Assembly (NCBI GenBank): GCA_937864935.1 | Contig: CALMDN010000543.1 | Coordinates: forward strand, 1 to 5,589 | Length of the DNA: 5,589 nucleotides | DNA from: an uncultured Bacteroidales bacterium | Lineage (GTDB): Bacteria; Bacteroidota; Bacteroidia; Bacteroidales; Lentimicrobiaceae | Direction of reading: 5' to 3' | Shown here: positions 1 through 4,677 of the stretch, in pieces | How positions within the stretch are numbered: the stretch's first letter is position 1 | Layout: each line of letters starts with the position of its first letter | Made by a program: the position numbers and the translations under genes | The notes under the pieces: model-generated | What the model was told of the DNA's origin: nothing | What the model saw: only the letters and a program-made list of their open reading frames with translations | Databases searched by the model: none

Positions 1-157
1 GAGATTTTCTGCTGATGGTTGCCCCGCTGAACAAAGCGATAGCTGCTACCGGCGTGAAATTGGGCCAGTGGGGAAGTAAACGAAGAACAACCGCTGCAAT
101 TACAGCAATGTATACAACCACCAACCTTGGAGTAAACAGACTTTTTATCATATTCAT
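1..157 (-). CDS. DUF6580-type membrane protein (5' part only)
   Basis: The 52 visible residues are the N-terminus of a gene that continues past the left edge. They begin MNMIKSLFTPRLVVVYIAVI and contain a hydrophobic helix at about residues 11-28. This is followed by LLPHWPNFTPVAAIALFSGA, the signature opening of the DUF6580 family of small multi-helix membrane proteins annotated as putative transporters. Family members usually have five or six membrane helices, and their function is not established. The start could be the ATG at 157 or the second ATG at 151; both keep the helix. No clear Shine-Dalgarno is present, and a TAnnTTTG box lies just upstream. The gene is divergent from the small ORF and the amidohydrolase. 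The family call rests on the PHxPNFTPVAAIALF pattern and is fairly secure; the role is unknown. Confidence 0.75.
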   Translation of the reverse strand, partial: MNMIKSLFTPRLVVVYIAVIAAVVLRLLPHWPNFTPVAAIALFSGATISRKS

Positions 158-178
158 GAGATGTTAAATTTCAGGCTT

Positions 179-211
179 CAAAATTAACAAAGGTTTTTAA
201 TAATCGTTCAA
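179..211 (-). promoter_or_regulatory. Candidate Bacteroidota promoter for the DUF6580 gene
   Basis: Read on the minus strand, TAATTTTG (186 to 179) is a perfect match to the TAnnTTTG -7 consensus. A TTG (211 to 209) lies 22 bases upstream as a partial -33 element. Transcription would start about 15 bases before the ATG at 157. The -7 match is good, the -33 is only partial, and the region is AT-rich, so chance matches are possible. Confidence 0.4.
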
Positions 212-226
212 CTAAAAACCTAATTT

Positions 227-371
227 ATGCCGGGTAGAGGTTCTTTTAGAAAAAAAACATATCCCGGGACGATCTTCATCAGCGAAAGAAGCAATACGAC
301 AATTAAAAACTGAAACAATTCCCGATGTTGAAAAGTTTTGGCTGGCTGTGGGAAAAAACAAGCGGTATTGA
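227..371 (+). pseudogene. Small basic-protein ORF interrupted at an A8 run (frameshifted or slippage-dependent)
   Basis: The ATG at 227 opens a 28-codon frame (MPGRGSFRKK...) that ends at the TGA at 311. In the +1 frame, positions 258-368 read HIPGRSSSAKEAIRQLKTET and then an acidic/aromatic stretch ending KFWLAVGKNKRY before a TGA at 369-371. That second frame has no start codon near its 5' end. The frames meet at eight consecutive A bases (250-257). Removing one A would give a continuous 47-residue, strongly basic protein. The second-frame segment reads like real protein, with balanced composition and sensible codons. I do not recognise the family. It could be a decayed gene, a gene expressed by slippage on the A8 run, a sequencing error in the homopolymer, or chance. 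It lies 47 bases upstream of the amidohydrolase start and might be co-transcribed with it. Confidence 0.35.
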
Positions 372-402
372 AAAAACCAAAATAGAATATTGCTTAAGTT
401 TG
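368..402 (+). promoter_or_regulatory. Candidate promoter for the amidohydrolase gene
   Basis: TAAGTTTG at 395-402 matches the TAnnTTTG -7 consensus exactly. The nearest -33-like TTG is at 368-370, with a 24-base spacer that is slightly long. Transcription would start near 409, leaving a leader of only about 10 bases before the ATG at 419. The box is real as sequence; its use is inferred. Confidence 0.35.
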
Positions 403-418
403 CTGAAAAAACAGGCTG

Positions 419-2065
419 ATGCTGCGTAAACTGCTGCTTTTTCAACTGATTCTTATGACGCTTACCTCCTGTCGGAACGACAAGACTTCTGTTGACCTGA
501 TTGTTACCAACGCCGTGATTTACACAGCTGACAGTGCTTTCAGTATTTATTCAGCCATGGCTGTAGCTGATGGAAAAATACTTGAAGTGGGTGACAATGA
601 TGAGATTCAGTCCCGATACAGTGCCGATTCACTGCTCGATGCCGGTGGTAAAGCCATTTACCCGGGCTTCATCGATCCACACAGCCATTTCTACGGGCTT
701 GCTTTGCTGGCCAGATACGCGGACCTTTCAGAAGCGCATTCCTTTGACGATATACTGGAAATACTGAGCGAAAGACAGAAAAGCCAACCCTCCGAATGGA
801 TTACCGGCAGGGGATGGGATCAGAATAACTGGCCCGGCCAGCAGTTTCCCGACAATAAAAAACTGAATGAGTTGTTTCCTGAAAATCCTGTTGTACTGAT
901 CAGGGTTGACGGACATGCCGTGCTGGTGAATGATGCCGCCATTGCCTTGTCGGGCATCACAGCCGACAGCGTTAAGAACAAAAAAGAAGCCATCATGAGA
1001 AACGGACTCTTCACAGGAGTCTTTCTTGAATCCATGGCCGACAGGTTCAGAAGCCTGATTCCTGAGCCAAAGGGGAATGAGCTTTTTTCACTGATAGAAA
1101 ACTCTGCCAACCAATGCTATGCCGTGGGTTTAACCATGGTTACCGATGCCGGGATTGATGCCGGCATCATTGATTACTACGACAGCCTTCAGTCTGAAGA
1201 TCAGTTGAAGATGGCCATCTACGCCATGATCAACCCATCGGAAGCAAACATCGACCGTTTCCTGAGGAAAGGAGTTTTTCTGAAGCCGAAACTCAGTGTA
1301 AGATCAATAAAACTGTATGCCGACGGAGCACTCGGATCGAGGGGAGCCTGCCTTCTGAAGCCATACAGTGATGCGCCCGGAGAGTATGGCATACTGACCA
1401 TAACCCCCGAAGACCTTGGAAGGTACTGCGTACTTGCTTACGACAATGGTTATCAGGTTAATACACATGCCATTGGGGATTCAGCTGTCAGAACAGCCCT
1501 GAAGGTATACAGCAATTACCTTTTGCCCGGCAACGATCTTCGCTGGAGAATTGAGCATGCTCAGGTCGTGCATCCGGATGATTTCAGGCTTTTCGGTGAA
1601 TTTTCAATAGTGCCCTCAGTTCAGGCAACCCATGCTACATCGGATATGAAATGGGCAAGACACAGACTCGGTGATCACCGCATCAGGAACGCCTATGCCC
1701 TGAAAACCCTGATGCAGCAAAATGGCTGGATTCCCAACGGAACCGATTTTCCGATCGAAAACATCAGCCCGATTTACACTTTCTATGCTTCAGTTGCCAG
1801 AAAAGACCTCAATGGTTACCCGAAAGGCGGTTTCCAAAAGGAAAATGCACTTACAAGACAGGAAGCCCTCAGGTCAATTACCCGCTGGGCAGCCATGTCC
1901 TGTTTCGAGGAACAGCGCAGGGGAAGCATTGAACCCGGGATGAACGCCGATTTCGTGATGCTCGATAAGGATATTATGCAGGTCCCTGAGCGTGAAATTC
2001 CCCATACCCGTGTATTGCTTACTGTAATAGACGGAAAAGCGGTCTATACAGCCGTGAAAGAATGA
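419..2065 (+). CDS. Lipoprotein amidohydrolase, YtcJ-like (Amidohydro_3)
   Basis: This 548-residue protein is a metal-dependent hydrolase of the amidohydrolase superfamily, YtcJ / Amidohydro_3 branch. Residues 1-17 are a lipoprotein signal with the lipobox LTSC, so Cys18 should be lipidated and the enzyme anchored in the envelope. The N-terminal beta sandwich starts at VTNAVIYTAD (about 29-38). The metal site is complete: HSH (88-90) after PGFIDP, VDGHA (163-167), KLYADGALGSRGA (298-310), NTHAIGD (348-354), RIEHAQ (377-382) and GTDFPIE (441-447). The C-terminal part closes the sandwich with GSIEPGMNADFVMLD (502-516). Length is typical for the family. Members act on C-N bonds in amides, formamides or cyclic amides; nothing here reveals the substrate. 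The ATG at 419 is chosen because it gives the full signal peptide. There is no obvious Shine-Dalgarno. It is followed after 106 bases by two exported redox proteins on the same strand. Confidence 0.9.
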   Translation: MLRKLLLFQLILMTLTSCRNDKTSVDLIVTNAVIYTADSAFSIYSAMAVADGKILEVGDNDEIQSRYSADSLLDAGGKAIYPGFIDPHSHFYGLALLARYADLSEAHSFDDILEILSERQKSQPSEWITGRGWDQNNWPGQQFPDNKKLNELFPENPVVLIRVDGHAVLVNDAAIALSGITADSVKNKKEAIMRNGLFTGVFLESMADRFRSLIPEPKGNELFSLIENSANQCYAVGLTMVTDAGIDAGIIDYYDSLQSEDQLKMAIYAMINPSEANIDRFLRKGVFLKPKLSVRSIKLYADGALGSRGACLLKPYSDAPGEYGILTITPEDLGRYCVLAYDNGYQVNTHAIGDSAVRTALKVYSNYLLPGNDLRWRIEHAQVVHPDDFRLFGEFSIVPSVQATHATSDMKWARHRLGDHRIRNAYALKTLMQQNGWIPNGTDFPIENISPIYTFYASVARKDLNGYPKGGFQKENALTRQEALRSITRWAAMSCFEEQRRGSIEPGMNADFVMLDKDIMQVPEREIPHTRVLLTVIDGKAVYTAVKE

Positions 2066-2171
2066 TGTCTGGTTCCGGAACAGTTCCTTTTCTCAACTTT
2101 CTTTACATCCAATCCTGGGTTTTACGAACATTTTACTGAATGAACTTGTTGACACAACAAAGGTAAACTTC

Positions 2172-2654
2172 ATGAAACCATTGAACTTCGTATTCCTGCT
2201 GCTGCTGATCGGTAAAGTAATGTCGGCTCAGGAAATCCGGATCACAGATTTCAACGGTCTTAAACCTCTGCTCGACAAAAGAAACGACACGACTTATGTC
2301 GTTAATTTCTGGGCAACCTGGTGTAGTCCCTGTGTAAAAGAACTTCCGGCTTTTGAGAGGGTGCATGCAGAGTACAGCAACCAGGCAGTGAGTGTGAAGC
2401 TGGTAAGTCTTGATTTTCGTAAACAGCTGGAAAATAGACTTATACCTTTTGTTAAAAAGCACAACCTCCAACCTGAAGTCATCCTGCTCGACGATCCGGA
2501 TTCAAACGCGTGGATTGACAAGGTCAGTCCTGAGTGGTCAGGAGCATTGCCTGCAACTCTGATTTACAACAGGAATTTCCGTGCTTTTTACGAAAGAGGG
2601 TTTACCTATGAAGAATTGGCTGAAATTATTAACCTAAACATGATCAAACAATGA
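2172..2654 (+). CDS. Exported TlpA/ResA-like thioredoxin-fold protein
   Basis: The protein has 160 residues. Residues 1-19 form a signal peptide (MKPLNFVFLLLLIGKVMSA), probably cleaved before Gln20, so it acts in the periplasm. A thioredoxin fold follows. VVNFWATWCSPC (43-54) carries the CxxC active site (Cys51, Cys54), and ALPATL (125-130) supplies the cis-proline at Pro127. There is no membrane anchor beyond the signal peptide. The WCxPC pattern is typical of TlpA/ResA-type thiol-disulfide oxidoreductases, which reduce disulfides in exported proteins, for example in cytochrome c maturation; the partner here is unknown. The start has a weak AAAGG about 9 bases upstream. The stop overlaps the start of the next gene (ATGA), implying translational coupling. 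No TAnnTTTG box is visible in the 106 bases upstream, so read-through from the amidohydrolase gene is possible. Confidence 0.88.
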   Translation: MKPLNFVFLLLLIGKVMSAQEIRITDFNGLKPLLDKRNDTTYVVNFWATWCSPCVKELPAFERVHAEYSNQAVSVKLVSLDFRKQLENRLIPFVKKHNLQPEVILLDDPDSNAWIDKVSPEWSGALPATLIYNRNFRAFYERGFTYEELAEIINLNMIKQ

Positions 2655-3256
2655 AAAACTTCCTGTTGGCCTTCATTTTTTTAACCATCAGTGGCCTGCA
2701 GCTTTCAGCTCAGGGTGTAAAAGTGGGGGATGTTGCCCCGGAATTTAAACTGAAAAATGTGGATGGAAACTTTGTTTCCTTTTCCGATTTTCCAGATGCG
2801 AAGGGATTTGTGGTGATTTTCACCTGCAATCACTGTCCATTCTCAATAGCCTATGAAGACAGGATTATTGCCCTCGACAACAAATACAAGTCAAAAGGAT
2901 ACCCGGTTATCGCCATTAATCCGAACGATCCCGCCATTGTACCTGCCGATGGATTCAAGGAAATGAAGGCAAGGGCTGATGAAAAATCCTTTACTTTTCC
3001 TTACCTTTTTGATGAAGGTCAGAAAATCTATCCGCTTTATGGTGCCACCCGTACACCCCATGTTTTCCTGATCAGCAAAAAGGGGAAAGAGAATATTGTG
3101 GCCTACATCGGAGCCATTGACGATAACTCTCAGGATGAAGGTGCGGTAAAAAATGCCTATCTTGAAAATGCCATCAAGGCTTTGCTTGAAAACAAAACTC
3201 CTAGTCCCGATTTCACCAAGGCAATCGGATGTACCATTAAGACCGGAACAAAATAA
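2651..3256 (+). CDS. Exported redoxin-domain thioredoxin-family protein with CNHC active site
   Basis: The protein has 201 residues. Residues 1-20 are a signal peptide (MKNFLLAFIFLTISGLQLSA) with likely cleavage before Gln21. The mature start, VKVGDVAPEFKLKNVDG, is the classic opening of AhpC/TSA-redoxin domains. The active-site motif is FTCNHCPFS (57-65; Cys59, Cys62), and TRTPHVFLI (133-141) carries the cis-proline Pro136. Near the C-terminus, AIGCTIKTG holds a third cysteine, Cys194; as I recall, related redoxin proteins often have a GCxIK motif there. This points to a disulfide-exchange role with an extra resolving or substrate-trapping thiol, but the physiological partner is unknown. The start overlaps the upstream gene's stop by four bases, so the two redox proteins are probably made together. 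A strong terminator follows immediately, ending the transcription unit. Confidence 0.88.
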   Translation: MKNFLLAFIFLTISGLQLSAQGVKVGDVAPEFKLKNVDGNFVSFSDFPDAKGFVVIFTCNHCPFSIAYEDRIIALDNKYKSKGYPVIAINPNDPAIVPADGFKEMKARADEKSFTFPYLFDEGQKIYPLYGATRTPHVFLISKKGKENIVAYIGAIDDNSQDEGAVKNAYLENAIKALLENKTPSPDFTKAIGCTIKTGTK

Positions 3257-3261
3257 ATTGG

Positions 3262-3286
3262 AAAGAGCCTCCGGGCTCTTTTTTTT
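3262..3286 (+). terminator. Intrinsic terminator of the amidohydrolase/redox block
   Basis: AAAGAGCC (3262-3269) pairs with GGCTCTTT (3274-3281) around a 4-base TCCG loop, and a run of T extends from 3279 to 3286. It lies 5 bases after the redoxin stop codon and before the arfB-like gene, separating the two units. Confidence 0.9.
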
Positions 3287-3312
3287 ATATACTTTGCAGA
3301 TAAAATACTTCG

Positions 3313-3732
3313 ATGGAACGTTTCGGATTGCCTGAACTGGAGCAGGAGCTGGAAATCAGCACTTCCAGGAGCAGTGGGAAAGGCGGGCAGCACGTGAATA
3401 CAACCGAAACCCGGGTTGAGATCAGGTTCAACATCAATAATTCTGTGTTGTTAAGTGAATCTGAGAAGACCTTATTGCTGCTGAAGCTTCATGCCAGGCT
3501 GAGCAATAGCGGAACCCTGAGGATGTATTCTCAGAAGGAGAGGAGCCAGGCAGCCAATAAAGAAGATGTACTCTTCAGGTTCTATAAACTGATCTCAGGC
3601 TGTCTTCAGCCTGTAAAGGCCAGAAAAGCGACCAAAGCGGGAAAAGCCTCCAAGGAAAAAAGAATCCGAAACAAGAAGGCTGTATCCCAGAAAAAAGAAC
3701 AGCGTAAAGTATCGGAAACCGAGTTTGATTAA
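3313..3732 (+). CDS. arfB: Peptidyl-tRNA hydrolase ArfB (YaeJ) - ribosome rescue factor
   Basis: This 139-residue protein is a stand-alone release-factor domain. It lacks codon-recognition domains and carries the GGQ catalytic motif in SSGKGGQHVNTTETRVEIRF (Gly24-Gly25-Gln26). The N-terminal STSRSSGKGGQ context and the downstream RVEIRFNI strand match ArfB/YaeJ. The C-terminal 40 residues are very rich in Lys and Arg (KARKATKAGKASKEKR and onward). This matches the ArfB tail that enters the empty mRNA channel of ribosomes stalled without a stop codon, and total length is close to the E. coli protein (about 140). Its job is hydrolysis of peptidyl-tRNA on non-stop ribosomes as a backup to tmRNA. 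The ATG at 3313 is the only suitable start. A degenerate -7-like TATACTTTG lies at 3288-3296, but it has no clear -33 partner. The stop codon overlaps the stop of the convergent PAS gene. Confidence 0.92.
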   Translation: MERFGLPELEQELEISTSRSSGKGGQHVNTTETRVEIRFNINNSVLLSESEKTLLLLKLHARLSNSGTLRMYSQKERSQAANKEDVLFRFYKLISGCLQPVKARKATKAGKASKEKRIRNKKAVSQKKEQRKVSETEFD

Positions 3733-4064
3733 CGGACAAAATGAGGAAGGACTTCAGGAATAACCATTGACAGCTCCAGCAGTCCGGCGTATTCACCATT
3801 CTGATACCACGGACACTGGTAAATCAGTTTTTTTACCCCGTTCTTTTCAATTGTATAAACATTTGTTGATTTGCTGCGGATGATCTCATTCATGATATCC
3901 ACCGAACGATCTGAGTGACAATCGTTCAGTTTCCGGCCGATCAGCGCATGCCCGCCGTAACGGGAGAATACTTCGGCAGATTTATCATTCATTTCAATGA
4001 TATTGCCTTCGCGGTCAGAAACCGTTATGGCCACATTGATTTCTTTCGCCCAATCTGTGTTCAT
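3729..4064 (-). CDS. Single-domain PAS sensor protein
   Basis: The protein has 111 residues, essentially one PAS domain with no kinase, GGDEF or DNA-binding output attached. INVAITVSDREGNIIEMNDKS (9-29) is the classic PAS core start with the conserved Asn26. GGHALIGRKLNDCH (37-50) is the helical segment, and NVYTIEKNGVKKLIYQCPWY (68-87) and GEYAGLLELSMVIP form the C-terminal strands. The protein ends LPHFVR. This composition matches a family of small cytoplasmic stand-alone PAS proteins that I recognise by the pattern TNVYTIEKNG-KKLIYQ-PWY and the ending PHFVR. The ligand is unknown; Cys49-His50, Cys84 and His108 are candidate ligand or cofactor residues by inference only. It must signal by binding a separate partner, if at all. 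The ATG at 4064 places the domain start correctly. A TAnnTTTG box sits just upstream, divergent from the tRNA promoter. Confidence 0.85.
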   Translation of the reverse strand: MNTDWAKEINVAITVSDREGNIIEMNDKSAEVFSRYGGHALIGRKLNDCHSDRSVDIMNEIIRSKSTNVYTIEKNGVKKLIYQCPWYQNGEYAGLLELSMVIPEVLPHFVR

Positions 4065-4089
4065 AGGAGCCGGATTCGTGGTTTTGCAG

Positions 4090-4097
4090 CAAAATTA
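4090..4097 (-). promoter_or_regulatory. Candidate -7 element for the PAS gene
   Basis: Read on the minus strand this is TAATTTTG, a perfect TAnnTTTG match, 25 bases before the ATG at 4064. No good -33 partner is visible: the nearest candidates are a TTG at 14 bases and a TTTC at 24 bases. It abuts the tRNA promoter on the opposite strand. Confidence 0.4.
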
Positions 4098-4106
4098 GCC
4101 GAAATA

Positions 4107-4137
4107 TTTGGCAATTCTGAGGAAATGTGTATCTTTG
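4107..4137 (+). promoter_or_regulatory. Bacteroidota-type promoter of tRNA-Arg
   Basis: TTTG (4107-4110), a 19-base spacer and TATCTTTG (4130-4137) match the Bacteroidota housekeeping consensus TTTG-N19-TAnnTTTG essentially perfectly. The tRNA begins 13 bases after the -7 box, so the primary transcript should carry a 5' leader of only about 5-7 bases. Confidence 0.85.
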
Positions 4138-4149
4138 CACACTCAAAAC

Positions 4150-4223
4150 GGCTCCGTAGCTCAACTGAATAGAGCATCTGACTACGGATCAGAAGGTTAC
4201 AGGTTTGAATCCTGTCGGAGTCA
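4150..4223 (+). tRNA. tRNA-Arg (anticodon ACG)
   Basis: A full cloverleaf can be drawn. The acceptor stem is GGCTCCG (4150-4156) with CGGAGTC (4216-4222), including one G2-U71 wobble, and A73 is the discriminator. The D stem is GCTC/GAGC (4159-4162, 4172-4175) and the anticodon stem is TCTGA/TCAGA (4177-4181, 4189-4193). The loop CTACGGA holds anticodon ACG at 4184-4186. The T stem is ACAGG/CCTGT (4199-4203, 4211-4215). ACG is normally edited to ICG and reads CGU, CGC and CGA. CCA is not encoded (ACA follows), so CCA-adding enzyme is needed. The overall layout matches the E. coli tRNA-Arg(ACG) pattern. The T loop is TTTGAAT instead of TTCGAAT, and the D loop has GA in place of GG (see findings). 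Confidence 0.95.
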
Positions 4224-4224
4224 C

Positions 4225-4256
4225 AAAAAAGGGAATGGTTTTCATTCCCTTTTTTT
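4225..4256 (+). terminator. Terminator after tRNA-Arg, symmetrical enough to work both ways
   Basis: GGGAATG (4231-4237) pairs with CATTCCC (4243-4249) around a 5-base loop. It is flanked by an A run (4225-4230) and a T run (4250-4256), which extend the stem and give U-rich tails on either strand. It ends tRNA-Arg transcription and could also have ended the minus-strand reading frame whose stop codon lies at 4257-4255. Confidence 0.88.
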
Positions 4257-4395
4257 ATTCCTTTTGAAGGATAAGCAATCTGCCAGTTTTTGATATCGGA
4301 AAGTTTTTCCGAATTTCTACAGTGAATTTCTGGCCATACAGATATTTGTATTTTCCTGTTTCGTAGTAAACTCGAGATTTATGATTAACTTTCGT
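4255..4395 (-). pseudogene. Apparent 3' remnant of an unrecognised gene
   Basis: On the minus strand, 46 codons are open between a TAA at 4398-4396 and a TAA at 4257-4255. There is no ATG, GTG or TTG usable as a start at the 5' end. The translation includes YYETGKYKYLYGQKFTVEIR and then KNFPISKTGRLLILQKE. It looks protein-like: alternating aromatic/charged residues suggest beta strands, codons are ordinary, and it ends exactly at a bidirectional terminator. The other two minus frames over the same stretch give stops or less protein-like sequence. Upstream frames are broken by stops (for example TAG at 4426-4424 and TAA at 4398-4396), so no full gene can be assembled. I read it as the tail of a decayed or truncated gene of unknown family. 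Chance is not excluded. Confidence 0.35.
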
Positions 4396-4630
4396 TTAGT
4401 CCAAAGATGGAAATGTAATTATCCTACAACATTTCTAACCACGCTACGATTTTAATTCTGTAAGCAGAGAATTTTCCGGAAAACATTCGCCGATTTATAT
4501 TGGTTCTATTGCTTATCCGGTTTTCCAGCGTTTTAATTTCAGGATACAATAGGTAGAACTAAATCCATCTAAAAAGTATTATAATTTATATTATGTCAAA
4601 TAGTATTTTCGAACCCCTTCCCCTGAAACG
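4258..4630. other. AT-rich intergenic region without an intact gene
   Basis: No intact gene is visible on either strand. The left third carries the minus-strand remnant. GGATAAGCAAT (4269-4279) recurs as its exact reverse complement at 4508-4518. TTTTCCGGAAAA (4472-4483) is a 12-base palindrome. Positions 4560-4610 are almost pure A/T. Very short minus-strand ORFs (for example 21 codons including the stop, from the ATG at 4486) have no support. Confidence 0.6.
4269..4518. repeat. 11-bp perfect inverted repeat pair 250 bp apart
   Basis: GGATAAGCAAT at 4269-4279 and ATTGCTTATCC at 4508-4518 are exact reverse complements. They bracket most of the gene-poor stretch, including part of the remnant. 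The match does not extend further on either side, and no flanking target-site duplication was recognised. Confidence 0.4.
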
Positions 4631-4659
4631 AAAAAGGCTGCCCTTTCAGAGCAGCCTTT
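4631..4659 (-). terminator. Terminator of the TPR gene
   Basis: On the minus strand, AAAGGCTGC pairs with GCAGCCTTT around a 9-base loop (GCAGCC at 4651-4656, GGCTGC at 4636-4641), and the T run continues to 4631. It begins 18 bases after the TPR stop codon. Confidence 0.88.
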
Positions 4660-4677
4660 GTATCATCCGGCAGAAGT

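Noticed and set aside
417..421. TGATG, which looks like a stop/start coupling site before the amidohydrolase
   Set aside because: The frame ending at TGA 417-419 has only 15 codons after an earlier TGA at 369-371 and no start codon, so there is no real upstream gene to couple.
212..445. Minus-strand ORF of 77 codons spanning the upstream intergenic region
   Set aside because: The translation is rich in Phe, Ser and Gln with no domain pattern, and the opposite strand reads more like protein. It also overlaps the start of the amidohydrolase gene.
2072..2087. Palindromes GTTCCGGAAC and GGAACAGTTCC after the amidohydrolase stop
   Set aside because: The arms have a loop of zero or one base and cannot form a normal terminator hairpin. 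No known operator was recognised.
3157..3393. Minus-strand ORF across the redoxin/arfB junction
   Set aside because: It runs through a strong terminator and two well-supported genes on the other strand; a shadow frame.
4296..4312. Short hairpin TCGGAAA-GTT-TTTCCGA
   Set aside because: It has no T tract, lies inside the protein-like remnant frame and has a 3-base loop; probably incidental.
4570..4605. TTGACA and TATAAT on the minus strand, resembling a sigma-70 promoter
   Set aside because: The spacer is only about 10 bases instead of about 17, and the stretch is nearly pure A/T, so matches are expected by chance.
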